A DNA stretch of 9,974 nucleotides from Myxococcales bacterium UBA1238 (GTDB taxonomy: Bacteria; Myxococcota_A; Bradymonadia; UBA7976; UBA1532): contig DBWM01000043.1 of the NCBI GenBank assembly GCA_002309015.1, forward strand, positions 149,689 through 159,662, given 5' to 3'. Under the pieces are notes generated by a model. That model saw nothing but the letters and a program-made list of their open reading frames with translations, did no database searches and had not been told where the DNA came from. A program made the translations under genes and the position numbers. How positions within the stretch are numbered: position 1 is the first letter of the stretch; every line of letters begins with the position of its first letter. This document shows, one piece after another, positions 1 through 7,302 of this stretch.

Positions 1-2
1 GG

Positions 3-125
3 GTTCGGGTGGCAACCGAAGCAGGGGATGAGCGTAAAACGAAGGTTCGGATGGCGCCCGGAGCGCTGATTGAGGGGCTGTCTCTTGTTCGGGCATCCCT
101 TTTTGATGTCAGAAGTTACCTTTAG
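3..125 (+). CDS. Possible 3' end of an upstream gene (5' partial)
   Basis: One frame is open from the window edge to a TAG at 123-125 and encodes 40 residues ending in DVRSYL. The peptide mixes charged and hydrophobic residues as a normal C-terminus would, and the other two plus frames close earlier (by about base 32 and at base 69). It lies upstream of the A1 lipoprotein gene on the same strand with a gap of about 250 bases. No family is recognisable from so short a tail, and an open run of 40 codons at this GC content can arise by chance, so this is a candidate only. Between 126 and 313 I see no gene; the only structure noted is a small inverted repeat, CCGTT-N5-AACGG, at 185-199. Confidence 0.35.
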   Translation, partial: VRVATEAGDERKTKVRMAPGALIEGLSLVRASLFDVRSYL

Positions 126-313
126 GACAATCGGAGAAGACCCTGCACTTTCGGGAGGATACGAGCATCTTTCCTGTATGCGCCCCGTTTCCTGAACGGC
201 AGCAGGGTAGCCTCCCTCCTGGCCTCATGGCTTTCTGATGGAAAGCAGCATCGCGCTCTCCGGGCTGTCGCGAGTCTGTTCTCTCAAAAAGGAGGCGGCG
301 ATTCGTAAAAAAC

Positions 314-342
314 TTGTTTACAGGATGGCGGGCTGTTATCTC
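314..342 (+). promoter_or_regulatory. Candidate sigma70-like promoter of lipoprotein A1
   Basis: TTGTTT at 314-319 is followed after 17 bases by TATCTC at 337-342, with TG at 334-335 in the extended -10 position. The block ends about 35 bases before the A1 start codon. The same elements with the same 17-base spacer precede the paralogue A2 at 3423-3451, although the spacer bases have diverged. The -10 is a poor match to TATAAT, so the support is conservation between paralogues rather than consensus strength. Confidence 0.45.
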
Positions 343-376
343 GCGGCACAACTTTCATAAAAGTGGAGTTTTTCGC

Positions 377-2227
377 ATGAAATCCTGGATTCGAAATTTA
401 GCGCTCGGTTCGTTGGTGGGGACTTCTGCTCTTTGGGGCTGCAGCAACAAGGATCCCGCGACGGCGGTGACGGCACAGGTGAGCATCCCTGAGCGGGCGA
501 TCATGGCCTATATTCCCAAGGACACGCCTTATCTTTTTATGGGGACTGAGGCATTACCCAAGGAACTGATCGACAAAGGCCTCTCCTTTTTCCAAGAAGT
601 GGGGAAGATGGAAGGCTTAGACCTCGAAAAAGATCTTGAAAAGGCCAAGCAGAATGGAGACGAGTCCGCGCAAGCCTTTCTGGAGATGCTTCAAAATAAA
701 GACCAATCGGTCTGGCAGCAGATCGGGGTCTCTCCCCAGGGAAAGATGACGCTTTACGGCCTGGGCCTGCTGCCGGTGTTTCGGCTGGAACTGTCGGATG
801 TTGAGAAAGCGCGCAGCTTTTTTAAGAAATTCAAGTCGGGGATCGATTCACCGTGGACTCAAAAGCAGTTGGGGGATCAATCGTACGAAGAGCTCGCTTT
901 TGAAAATGGATTGATTGCGGTCGCCTTTGTGAAAAACGAACTCGTGATCGCATTCGCGCTGCCAGAAGTTGCGGAACAGGTTTTAAAGATCGCGTTCCTG
1001 CAGGAAAAGCCCGCGCAAGCCTTTAACGATATGAGCACCCTCAATCAGCTCGCGCGCGACTTTGGCCTGCGTTACAGCATGGGTTACATCGACAATCGCA
1101 TCCTGGGCGATCTTTTTATGGGCCGTTCCACGGGCATCAACAGCACGGTCATGAATGCGATTCTGAAGGACGTGCACATCGAGTTGAGTGAGACGTGCAG
1201 CAAAGAGCTTGACCAGCTCAAAGCAAAGACGCCCCGATTTGTGTTTGGCCTGAGCGACGACGTTTCGGCCAACAGAGTGAAATTGAAACTGGGCGTCGAG
1301 CTCGAAGAAACCCTGGCCAAGGATTTGAGCAGCATCGCCAGCGACGGTATGGGCATGAATCCAAAAGCCAAACTGCTGTCGCTGAGCGTGGGCTTTAAGT
1401 ATCCCAACCTGGTCGCCTTTGTGCAGAAGTCGATCGACGCGATCAAAGCTGCGCCCTACCAATGCGAGTATCTGTTACCGCTCAACGACCTGGCAAACGA
1501 ACTGCCCCTCCAGATGTTGCTGCCGTTCAACAACTATTTGAACGATTTTTCGTCCTTGAGCATCGCGATGAACGATGTAGACATCCCGAAAAAGGTCGAT
1601 ATGACCATTATGATGACGCACGCTCACCCCGAAAAACTGCTGAATATGGCCAATACGTTCTTCGGCGCCTCCGACCTCGGCCTGAATCCTGATGGCAAGA
1701 CCGTCGACCTCTCATCCATGATCCCGCAAAACCTTGACGGAAATGAAAAGCTGTTTGTGCGCATGACGCCAAACGCAATCGGGGTTGCGGTGAACACGAC
1801 GGATGCAAATCAGCTGGCCTCGATGATGGAAACCAAAGGCGAGCCCGGCGTGCTCCTGTCTATGAAGTTTGGCATGGATCTTGCGGAGCAGGGGATGGAC
1901 GGTTTTGCCGGCTATGTTGAAAAATCGCGCACAAGACTTCGAGAAGAACTGAAGATCAGGCTCACCGCCGAAGAACAGGTCTCCGGCCGGGAAGGCATGG
2001 AAAAAATCGCAGCCGCAGAGCTGGGCCAGGAAAAATTTGCGGCGCTCAAGGCCAAAAATCCTGAGTTCACGATCGATCAGGCTATAGCTGAGCTCTACAC
2101 GGGGGATTCCGGTGCGGAGATGGAGAAGCATTACGCGTTCATGAAGCGCTACTTCGACAGCTTCGGCGCCCTGCTCAGGCTCACCCCCAAAGGGATCCTG
2201 AGCGAGCTGTGGATGGATCTGAAATAG
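377..2227 (+). CDS. Large outer-membrane-type lipoprotein A1 (unknown function)
   Basis: A 616-aa secreted lipoprotein. The ATG at 377 is chosen because GGAG lies 8 bases upstream and the protein then starts with a proper signal: basic MKSWIRN, a hydrophobic stretch, and lipobox L-W-G-Cys22 (Trp at -2 is unusual). Ser follows the Cys, so outer-membrane sorting is expected. The mature protein begins with a short linker, then a motif around AYIPKDTPYLFMG. About residues 204-255 are the block best conserved with A2 (KIAFLQEKP, then GLRYSMGY and DNRILGD). Cys274 and Cys363 are kept in A2 with the same 89-residue spacing, suggesting a disulfide. The C-terminal quarter is charged and helical. The opening motif loosely recalls DUF3352-type secreted proteins, but I do not assign a family. 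It is followed by B1 on the same strand. Confidence 0.9.
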   Translation: MKSWIRNLALGSLVGTSALWGCSNKDPATAVTAQVSIPERAIMAYIPKDTPYLFMGTEALPKELIDKGLSFFQEVGKMEGLDLEKDLEKAKQNGDESAQAFLEMLQNKDQSVWQQIGVSPQGKMTLYGLGLLPVFRLELSDVEKARSFFKKFKSGIDSPWTQKQLGDQSYEELAFENGLIAVAFVKNELVIAFALPEVAEQVLKIAFLQEKPAQAFNDMSTLNQLARDFGLRYSMGYIDNRILGDLFMGRSTGINSTVMNAILKDVHIELSETCSKELDQLKAKTPRFVFGLSDDVSANRVKLKLGVELEETLAKDLSSIASDGMGMNPKAKLLSLSVGFKYPNLVAFVQKSIDAIKAAPYQCEYLLPLNDLANELPLQMLLPFNNYLNDFSSLSIAMNDVDIPKKVDMTIMMTHAHPEKLLNMANTFFGASDLGLNPDGKTVDLSSMIPQNLDGNEKLFVRMTPNAIGVAVNTTDANQLASMMETKGEPGVLLSMKFGMDLAEQGMDGFAGYVEKSRTRLREELKIRLTAEEQVSGREGMEKIAAAELGQEKFAALKAKNPEFTIDQAIAELYTGDSGAEMEKHYAFMKRYFDSFGALLRLTPKGILSELWMDLK

Positions 2228-2314
2228 GATCCAGCGGAGCGAAATCGCACGGATGGGAGAGGGTGTAAAAAGGAGCGTGTGAGATGCGCCCCTCCCATCT
2301 GCCTCTGATCTCAG

Positions 2315-2331
2315 AGCGCTTCGGGCGTTTT
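2315..2331 (+). terminator. Weak candidate terminator after A1
   Basis: AGCGC-TTCGG-GCGTT folds into a 5-bp stem (including a G-T pair) with a UUCG-like loop and runs into TTTT at 2328-2331. It lies 88 bases after the A1 stop. The stem is short and the T tract has only four bases. A longer-range inverted repeat, GATGGGAG (2252-2259) with CTCCCATC (2292-2299), lies just upstream and could also contribute. Confidence 0.35.
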
Positions 2332-2346
2332 CATCACTCAGCATTC

Positions 2347-2375
2347 GGTTGCAGTTTTGGGCAGCTGCAACCTTT
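2347..2375 (+). terminator. Hairpin between A1 and B1, terminator-like
   Basis: GGTTGCAG (2347-2354) pairs perfectly with CTGCAACC (2365-2372) across a 10-base loop and is followed by only three T residues. It sits about 90 bases upstream of the B1 start, so it could end A1 transcription or form part of the B1 leader. The short T run keeps this uncertain. Confidence 0.35.
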
Positions 2376-2464
2376 GATGACTTTGCGGGCGCGATGATCG
2401 CTGCTTCGAGAATGCCGGGCTGAGCCCAGACTTTGGGTACGCAGAAAACGGTTTGGAGGTTTTG

Positions 2465-3313
2465 ATGATGCGGTTCATTTGTTTGCTGGCGGTTACTGCT
2501 TTGTTGGGGTGCAACCGTTCGCAAAAGGAACTGGCCCCCAAAACGGCTGAGCAATCAACCCGGCATGTTGGAAAGGGCATGGCGGGGCCAGGGCCGCAGC
2601 GCATGAAAGAGACGCCAAAAGACTGGCCGATGACGTTTGAGCAGCTCGATTTTTTGATGACAGGCAGTTTGGAGTGGGTTGGGCGAAAGTCCGTCGATCT
2701 CAAAGCGCTCAATGAGGCAGGGTTTAAGACGACAAAGGATTTGGTAGCCTTTGCATGGGATCTCCTCGGGCGGGATTTGGAGCCGATCCGGCGCGATCAA
2801 GGGATTGATCCGGGTTACATTCACCGCGATTGCTATCTGTTGATCGGTCTGCACGGCGATCTCGAAGATGCGAGCCGTCTCTACCATCGCTTAAAATCGC
2901 TGGTTCGAAAGCCTTCGTTTCAAACATCTGCAGATGAGCTGATTGCAAACAACATGCTGGCTCAGTCGATGGGCCTTTTCCTGATGCGCGATCACTTTAT
3001 GCCTCAGGAAGATCGCGCTCTGATGGAAGAAATTGAACAGTATCTGCTCGGTTGTACGATCTATGGGACGCCTTCCTGCTGGTCGACAGAAGGCATAAAG
3101 GGCGGAGATGATGGCATGCGGCGTTATGCGCTCAAGGCTTTGGCGATGTCTTGTGGAGAAAAGGGGCGAGAGCGCATTCAGGAATATGCAGATGATCCCG
3201 AATCTGATTTCAGTCACATCATCGCCGAGGTCTGCTTTAAACAGAGGGATCGTGTCTTAGGTTTTGAGGATGACATCAAAAAGACGCTCTCACCTGTATT
3301 CGCAAGGGAGTAA
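2465..3313 (+). CDS. Lipoprotein B1 (unknown function)
   Basis: A 282-aa lipoprotein. Start candidates are ATG 2465 and ATG 2468; GGAGG at 2455-2459 lies 5 or 8 bases away, and the upstream TTG at 2453 overlaps this ribosome site and is rejected. The signal is very short (MMRFICLLAVTA) with lipobox L-L-G-Cys16 and Asn next, consistent with outer-membrane sorting. A Lys/Pro-rich linker of about 30 residues leads to a conserved entry motif PKDWPMT (DWP at 53-55). The C-terminal third has a helical, HEAT-like look around YALKALAMSC, which is an impression only. Two Cys occur in CTIYGTPSCW. The first part aligns with the truncated gene at 9666 (DWP[ML]T, then D-[LP]-KAL-[NE]-[RE]-AG). It lies between paralogues A1 and A2, which suggests the A and B products act in one envelope process, but the function is unknown. 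Confidence 0.88.
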   Translation: MMRFICLLAVTALLGCNRSQKELAPKTAEQSTRHVGKGMAGPGPQRMKETPKDWPMTFEQLDFLMTGSLEWVGRKSVDLKALNEAGFKTTKDLVAFAWDLLGRDLEPIRRDQGIDPGYIHRDCYLLIGLHGDLEDASRLYHRLKSLVRKPSFQTSADELIANNMLAQSMGLFLMRDHFMPQEDRALMEEIEQYLLGCTIYGTPSCWSTEGIKGGDDGMRRYALKALAMSCGEKGRERIQEYADDPESDFSHIIAEVCFKQRDRVLGFEDDIKKTLSPVFARE

Positions 3314-3321
3314 GTCTCTGG

Positions 3322-3356
3322 GATCTGGAAGGCCGCTTTATCCTTGCCTTCAGATC
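3322..3356 (+). terminator. Hairpin after B1, no T tract
   Basis: GATCTGGAAGGC (3322-3333) pairs with GCCTTCAGATC (3346-3356) as an 11-bp stem with one bulged G and a 12-base loop, starting 9 bases after the B1 stop. No run of T follows, so it is either a transcript-end stabilising structure or a non-canonical terminator. A small inverted repeat, CATCC-TCC-GGATG, follows directly. Confidence 0.35.
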
Positions 3357-3422
3357 ATCCTCCGGATGGGCGCGAACATTTTCTCCCAAAATTGCAGTTA
3401 CGATCCGTAAAGATCAAAAAAC

Positions 3423-3451
3423 TTGTTTGCGGGACTGAGGACTGCTATCTC
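3423..3451 (+). promoter_or_regulatory. Candidate sigma70-like promoter of lipoprotein A2
   Basis: TTGTTT at 3423-3428, a 17-base spacer, and TATCTC at 3446-3451 with TG at 3443-3444. This is the same arrangement as upstream of A1, inside a run of similarity that continues through GGAG and TTCGC to the start codon. It implies A2 has its own promoter rather than being transcribed only from B1. Confidence 0.45.
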
Positions 3452-3485
3452 GTGGCGTATCATTTGCCAAATGGGAGTTGTTCGC

Positions 3486-5324
3486 ATGAAATCTTGGATT
3501 CGAAATCTCGCGATTTGTTCGGTGCTGGGCGCGGGGGCGCTTTGGGGTTGCAACAGGAACGAGGGCGCCTTGACGGCGGTGACGGAGCAGGCGGTGATCC
3601 CGGATCGCGAGGTGATCGCCTACATTCCGCAGGATACGCCGTATTTGTGGATGGGGCTCGAAGCGTTGCCGAAGGCGCTGATGGACAAGTCATCGGCATT
3701 ATTCAGGGGAGATATGCAGGATGCGGGCTTCTGGGACGAGGTTGGGCGAAGCGGAATGTTTACACCTCAGGTTGCGCAGTTGCTGAAAGAGCTGGGCAGT
3801 CTCCTGGACTCCAGCCAGCTGCCGCAGCTGGGGCTTTCACCGGATTTCCGCCAGACGATTTACGGCCTCGGGGTTTTGCCGGTGGTGCGCGTGGAGATTC
3901 AGAACGAGGAGAAGGCGCGGGCGTTTTTGAAGCGCATCGAAGCGACCGGTGATCCCTGGCCGGTGAAGAAGCTGGGCGATCAGGCATATTTTGCCTTTGA
4001 AACTTCTAATGTGACGATGGCGCTCGCATTCGTAAAAAACGAGCTCGTGTTTGCGGTGGTGCCGGCGGCGATGGCCGAAAAGCTGCTGAAGATCGCGTTC
4101 CTGCAGGAGAAGCCCCAGAACGCCTTTAAAGATATGAGCGCGTTCAAGGCGCTCTCGCGGGATTACGGGCTCCGCTACAGCATGGGCTATCTCGACAACC
4201 GTATCCTGGGCGACATGGTGATGGGCCGCGCGCAGGGGATCAACGGCGAGGTCGCTGCGGCGCTGAAACTGGCGCAGGATTTGCCCGAACATTGCGATCA
4301 GGAACTCTCGCAGCTCCTGGCGAAGATGCCGCGCTTTGTGGCCGGCTTCGGCAACGGCACTTCGGACAACCGGGAGGTGATGAAACTCGGGCTGGAACTC
4401 GATCCGAACAGCGCGAAAGATCTGAGCAGCATCGCCAATCAGGGTTTTGGCATGGGGCCGAAGGGCAAACTGCTGAATCTGGCCGTGGGGCTCGATCTGC
4501 CGAAGACCGCCGAATATCTGAAAAAGCAGATCAACGCGATCCAGGCGGCGCCTTTCCAATGCAAATATTTCTCGGAATTCAACGAAGCGAGCGCCCTGCT
4601 GGGCGGAAAGTTGCCGCTCCTGATGAATCCTCAGTGGATGGACATTTCGGCGATCAGCGCCGCCGTCGACGCATTCGATATGAAGGCGAACGCATCGGGC
4701 AGCGCGATGATCGCACATGCGCATCCCGAAAAGCTGCTCGCGCTCCTGCAGGGCTTCGGTGTGCCGGATCTGGGGTTAAAGCCCGACGGGCAGATGGTCG
4801 ATCTCCAGGGCAAGCTGCCTGAGCTGCCTCTCCCCAACCTCAAGCCGCAGGCGCGGATGACTCAGAATGCGCTGGGCGTCGCGGTGGGCGAAGGTCAGAA
4901 CCTGGCCGCGTTCATGGATTCCAAAGGCGAGCCGGGCCTGATCCTGTCTCTGGGTTACGACGCGAAGCTTCTGGAAATGGCGCAGCAAGGCTTCAACCGT
5001 TACATCGATGCCTCCCTGCGAGCTGCGCGAAAGGCCGAGATGCGCCGGTATATCGATTACACGATGGCGAAAGGTGAGGGCGTTACGGAAGAGGCCGTGA
5101 AAGAGCGGATAGGCGAGGAAGCCTTCCAAAAACTCAAAAATGCGCATCCCGAGATGAATCCCATGCAGCTGTACGCGGAGTCGCTCATGCAGGAGCAGGC
5201 CAAGGAGACCAGCAGCGCAGATCCCTTCATTAAGGCGTTGGTCGAGCATGTGGGCCTGGTGCAATTCGGGGTGAAGGTGACGCCCAAGGGCGTGATCGGG
5301 GAGCTTGCGATCGATATGAAGTGA
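3486..5324 (+). CDS. Large outer-membrane-type lipoprotein A2, paralogue of A1
   Basis: A 612-aa lipoprotein. The start at 3486 has GGGAG 8 bases upstream, exactly as in A1. The signal MKSWIRNLA is identical to that of A1 and ends in lipobox L-W-G-Cys22 followed by Asn. Similarity to A1 runs through the whole chain: YIPQDTPYLWMGLEALPK near the mature N-terminus, KIAFLQEKP and GLRYSMGY in the middle, AHAHPEKLL and SKGEPG later, and a common ending, TPKG[IV][IL].EL..D[LM]K. Cys270 and Cys359 match the A1 pair with the same spacing. Codon use is more G/C-rich at third positions than in A1, so the copies are not recent. The function is unknown. In contrast to A1, the following gene is not B but the minus-strand island. 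Confidence 0.9.
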   Translation: MKSWIRNLAICSVLGAGALWGCNRNEGALTAVTEQAVIPDREVIAYIPQDTPYLWMGLEALPKALMDKSSALFRGDMQDAGFWDEVGRSGMFTPQVAQLLKELGSLLDSSQLPQLGLSPDFRQTIYGLGVLPVVRVEIQNEEKARAFLKRIEATGDPWPVKKLGDQAYFAFETSNVTMALAFVKNELVFAVVPAAMAEKLLKIAFLQEKPQNAFKDMSAFKALSRDYGLRYSMGYLDNRILGDMVMGRAQGINGEVAAALKLAQDLPEHCDQELSQLLAKMPRFVAGFGNGTSDNREVMKLGLELDPNSAKDLSSIANQGFGMGPKGKLLNLAVGLDLPKTAEYLKKQINAIQAAPFQCKYFSEFNEASALLGGKLPLLMNPQWMDISAISAAVDAFDMKANASGSAMIAHAHPEKLLALLQGFGVPDLGLKPDGQMVDLQGKLPELPLPNLKPQARMTQNALGVAVGEGQNLAAFMDSKGEPGLILSLGYDAKLLEMAQQGFNRYIDASLRAARKAEMRRYIDYTMAKGEGVTEEAVKERIGEEAFQKLKNAHPEMNPMQLYAESLMQEQAKETSSADPFIKALVEHVGLVQFGVKVTPKGVIGELAIDMK

Positions 5325-5348
5325 GGGGGCCCCTCCGGGGGGATGGTG

Positions 5349-5419
5349 TGAGAGTGGGGGAGCCTTTTCTTTTCGGGAGAGGGTGATTGTTGAGGGTGGG
5401 GGAGCCTTTTCTTTTCGGG
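5349..5419. repeat. Pair of 29-nt direct repeats, 42-nt period
   Basis: A 29-base segment at 5349-5377 recurs at 5391-5419 with one mismatch (A/G). Its core is GGGGGAGCC followed by CTTTTCGGG after a pyrimidine run. It starts 25 bases after the A2 stop, just past a G/C-rich palindromic stretch (GGGGCCCCTCCGGGG). It marks the left edge of the island, but no function is apparent. Confidence 0.8.
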
Positions 5420-5464
5420 CGATCTTTCTGATTTACTCGATCTCGTTTTGCAGGAAGATAGGGA

Positions 5465-5486
5465 AAACCCGCTTGCGGGCGGGTTT
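5465..5486. terminator. Bidirectional intrinsic terminator at left edge of island
   Basis: AAACCCGC and GCGGGTTT form a perfect 8-bp stem around a 6-base loop. On the plus strand GTTTCT follows; on the minus strand GTTTTCCC follows. The position suits ending both A2 (plus) and leftward transcription from the island (minus). The T tracts are short. Confidence 0.6.
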
Positions 5487-5723
5487 CTCCTAACTCCCTG
5501 CACCCTTACCCTTTCCGGGCCGCCCGGGGGCTCAAGTGGCATCTGGATAATTGGGCGATCGGATGTCGCCCCCGGACCCGAGGAGGCTCCTTTATATATA
5601 GGGGCGTTTGAAACCGGAGATCGCTTTCGGGACCCAGGTCCTCTCTCGCTTCGCTCGGTCGGAGGGCTGGGCCCCTGAGTGGCATCGGAGTGGGAGCGAG
5701 TGTTTCGGGCAAGAAGCTCGCTT
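5487..5723. other. Gene-free stretch between terminator and repeat copy A
   Basis: No convincing gene is present. The open frames here lack ribosome sites and have low-complexity Gly/Pro/Arg composition. Visible features are GC-rich palindromic pieces such as CCCGGG, an AGGAG-G-CTCCT inverted repeat at 5581-5591 running into TTTATATATA (5591-5600), and TGGCATC occurring twice. The stretch near 5660-5680 weakly resembles the outer flank of repeat copies B and C, so copy A may once have begun earlier. Confidence 0.5.
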
Positions 5724-6137
5724 TTGACTTTGCGTGCAATTCAAAGTTGCAAACTTCGTGCGAGTCGTACGGCTGGCGCGTTAAAACTGGGGGCAATTTG
5801 CGCGATCAGCCGTACGCGTTCATTGGAGCGTCTCCCGCCGGGAAAGTACGTTCCGTACGCTACGGCGCGTAGTTTCCTGGCTGGAAAGTACGTTTCGTAC
5901 AGTACGGAGCCTCTTCGCTTTGCAAGATCCGTGCCAATGAACGCTACGGAGCGTAGTTTCTCGCCGGGAAAGTACGTTTTGAACAGTACGGCGCGTAGTG
6001 TTTTCCCAAGAAAGTACACGCCGTACTGTACGGCGGGCATTGGTTGACTAAGAAAGTACACGCCGTACTGTACGACGCCTGATTTCCTGGAGGGCGTTGT
6101 TTTGAGGGAGCATCCGCCGGCAATGCGCGCGGTGGGA
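5724..6137 (+). repeat. Dispersed repeat, copy A (expanded)
   Basis: First of three same-orientation copies of one repeat family. It shares with copies B and C, in order: the stem TGCAA-N7-TTGCA (5735-5751), TCGTACGGC or a close form, TTTGCGCGATC, ACGCGTT, GGAGCGTCTC, GGGAAAGTACG, and a tail around GGCGTTGTTTTG. Where B and C hold one 42-nt unit, this copy has six (separate entry). The outer edge is diffuse and the first 100 bases or so of B and C are hardly recognisable here. It lies 3' of the pentapeptide-repeat gene with respect to that gene's transcription. Confidence 0.75.
5841..6092. repeat. Six tandem 42-nt palindrome-rich units
   Basis: Units begin at 5841, 5883, 5925, 5967, 6009 and 6051, an exact 42-base register. 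Most start GGAAAGTACG or a close form and contain inverted repeats: GTACG-TTC-CGTAC (5846-5858), GTACG-TTT-CGTAC in unit 2, and a perfect CGCCGTAC-T-GTACGGCG at 6019-6035. The third unit has lost its first half but keeps its second (CTACG-GAG-CGTAG). Because 42 is a multiple of three, frames stay open on both strands and give 14-residue repeats such as RAVAYGTYFPG on the minus strand. No start or ribosome site supports translation, so this looks like structured non-coding DNA or RNA. It is not CRISPR-like, because there are no unique spacers. Confidence 0.85.
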
Positions 6138-6210
6138 GAAGGGTTGTCGGAGGCTCCGGCGCCCGATCGCCATACAAAAGCGTCGCCGACCGAGGCTTCG
6201 GTGATCGCGC

Positions 6211-6816
6211 TCAGCGCGCAGTGATGCAATGCGCTTTGATCCATCGAATCGATTCTTCGCGCGAAAGCATCTGCGGCTGGTCGAGTGTCCCTAGGTTGAT
6301 CGCAAGTTCCGTGATCTGATCGAGATGAATCGGTTCGACGAAGGTGACATCCTTTAACAGAATGTTTTCGAAGTAAGCCTGATCAAAATCGACATGATCA
6401 AAAGTGACCTGCTCGAATGGGCTGTCCCAAATCGCCAGGCCTGCAGCCGAAGTCTCTTTAAAAATGCACCGTACGAATCGGCATTGATACATCTCTGCGC
6501 GATTGAAACGGTTCTCTTCAATGGTCACATCTGTAAACGTTGTGTAGCTTAAATCGCTTTTGGTGAAATGGACCGCTTCCATGAGAGATTGTTCAAAACT
6601 GCAGGAATACATTTGGGTTCGATACAGATCGACGCGCCGGAAAGACATCTTTTTAAAGCGACAAGCTGTGAGAAACGCATTCTCAAGTAACGCCAACTGC
6701 TCTGATGTCAGATGTGAAAGCTCCATTTCGTCGAGAGAAAGGCGCGCGCCCTCATTTCCGGCCGTGCTGAGCCATTTTTGATGGTTGGCCAATTGTTCTT
6801 CCAGTTGGGTGTCCAT
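6211..6816 (-). CDS. Pentapeptide-repeat protein, immunity-like
   Basis: A 201-aa cytosolic-looking protein with no signal or membrane segment. The ATG at 6816 is chosen because GAAGGAGA sits at 6832-6825, with GGAG 9 bases upstream; the same frame stays open far upstream only because it crosses repeat copy B. Residues 12-26 read HQKWLSTAGNEGARL, an N-terminal motif of the H..WL...G..G.R type that I remember from many pentapeptide-repeat proteins. From Phe54 to Phe119 a bulky residue recurs every fifth position (54, 59, 64, 69, 74, 79, 84 and onward), and a second run covers 134-159; this is the periodicity of the right-handed beta-helix. The family includes gyrase-protecting proteins and orphan immunity proteins. 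Its place in a row of immunity-like genes favours the latter, but this is inference. No intact partner toxin gene lies directly upstream. Confidence 0.85.
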   Translation of the reverse strand: MDTQLEEQLANHQKWLSTAGNEGARLSLDEMELSHLTSEQLALLENAFLTACRFKKMSFRRVDLYRTQMYSCSFEQSLMEAVHFTKSDLSYTTFTDVTIEENRFNRAEMYQCRFVRCIFKETSAAGLAIWDSPFEQVTFDHVDFDQAYFENILLKDVTFVEPIHLDQITELAINLGTLDQPQMLSREESIRWIKAHCITAR

Positions 6817-6932
6817 GTGATGAATCTCCTTCGTTGTCTCAGTTTTATCCGAGAGACCGCATTTTTCGCTGCCTCTTTGAGCTGCTGTCGATGTTCTGCG
6901 GCCAGCGTGCGGGCCTCGATTTGGGATCCTGT

Positions 6933-7219
6933 CTGCAGCGTTTTCCCATTCGACCGATAAGAGCGCGACGTGACCGAAGGCTGCGCCGCTCTGATCGCCG
7001 CCCGGCTGTAATCCCGCAATTTCGACTCCGCCTGCAATTGAAAGTTGCAATTTTCGTGTGAGCCGTACGGCGGATGCGTCGAGCGATGGGTCAGTTTGCG
7101 CGATCTGTCGGACGCGTTTTTTGGAGCGTCTCCTGGCGGGAAAGTACGTCTCGTACGCTATGGCGCACAGTGATTTTCCGACGAGCGTTGTTTTGGGGAA
7201 GGGGACGGTGACGGTGGGC
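6933..7219 (+). repeat. Dispersed repeat, copy B
   Basis: Aligns with copy C from CTGCAG-N9-ATTCGAC (6933-6954) through GCGCGACGTGACCGAAGGCT, the stem-loop TGCAA-N7-TTGCA (7033-7049), GTACGGCGGATGC, GCGATCTGTCGGACGCGTT, GGCGGGAAAGTACG, the stem-loop GTACG-TCT-CGTAC (7144-7156), and GACGAGCGTTGTTTTGGGGA. Over the last 90 bases the two copies differ at only a few positions. The copy lies between the 176-aa and pentapeptide genes. The minus frame continuing leftward out of the repeat encodes an Arg/Ala/Glu-rich peptide that overlaps the pentapeptide start; I do not call it a gene. Confidence 0.85.
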
Positions 7220-7276
7220 GACCTTTGAGATTGACTGCACGAGCGTATGCAGGCATGCTGCAAGCGCTGATTTGGA

Positions 7277-7290
7277 GGATACGCGTATCC
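7277..7290. promoter_or_regulatory. 14-bp perfect palindrome, possible operator
   Basis: GGATACGCGTATCC is its own reverse complement, with an imperfect outer extension (GA/CCTC). It lies between repeat copy B and the terminator hairpin at 7303. Such a site could bind a dimeric regulator or simply stabilise a transcript end; the sequence alone does not decide. Confidence 0.35.
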
Positions 7291-7302
7291 CTCAAGCTTC
7301 TG

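Noticed and set aside
1712..2554. Long minus-strand open frame antisense to A1 and B1
   Set aside because: It overlaps the well-supported A1 coding region; its composition is the usual antisense shadow of a GC-rich gene, and no ribosome site or domain is seen.
3837..4724. Long minus-strand open frame antisense to A2
   Set aside because: It lies wholly within A2, is rich in Arg/His/Gln, and mirrors a similar antisense frame in A1, as expected from shared codon bias.
5448..5678. Plus-strand 76-residue open frame
   Set aside because: It runs through the terminator hairpin, has no ribosome site, and its Gly/Pro/Arg-rich composition is typical of chance frames.
5841..6092. CRISPR array
   Set aside because: Units abut at 42 bases with graded divergence and no unique spacers, and no cas genes are present.
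5741..6244. Minus-strand 167-residue frame with 14-residue repeats (YETYFP type)
   Set aside because: It is created by the 42-nt tandem repeat being a multiple of three. Frames on both strands are open, there is no ribosome site, and copies B and C do not keep a comparable full-length protein.
6817..7263. A 149-residue N-terminal extension of the pentapeptide-repeat protein
   Set aside because: The frame is open but crosses repeat copy B and shows no ribosome site at its start. GAAGGAGA before the ATG at 6816 gives a much better start.
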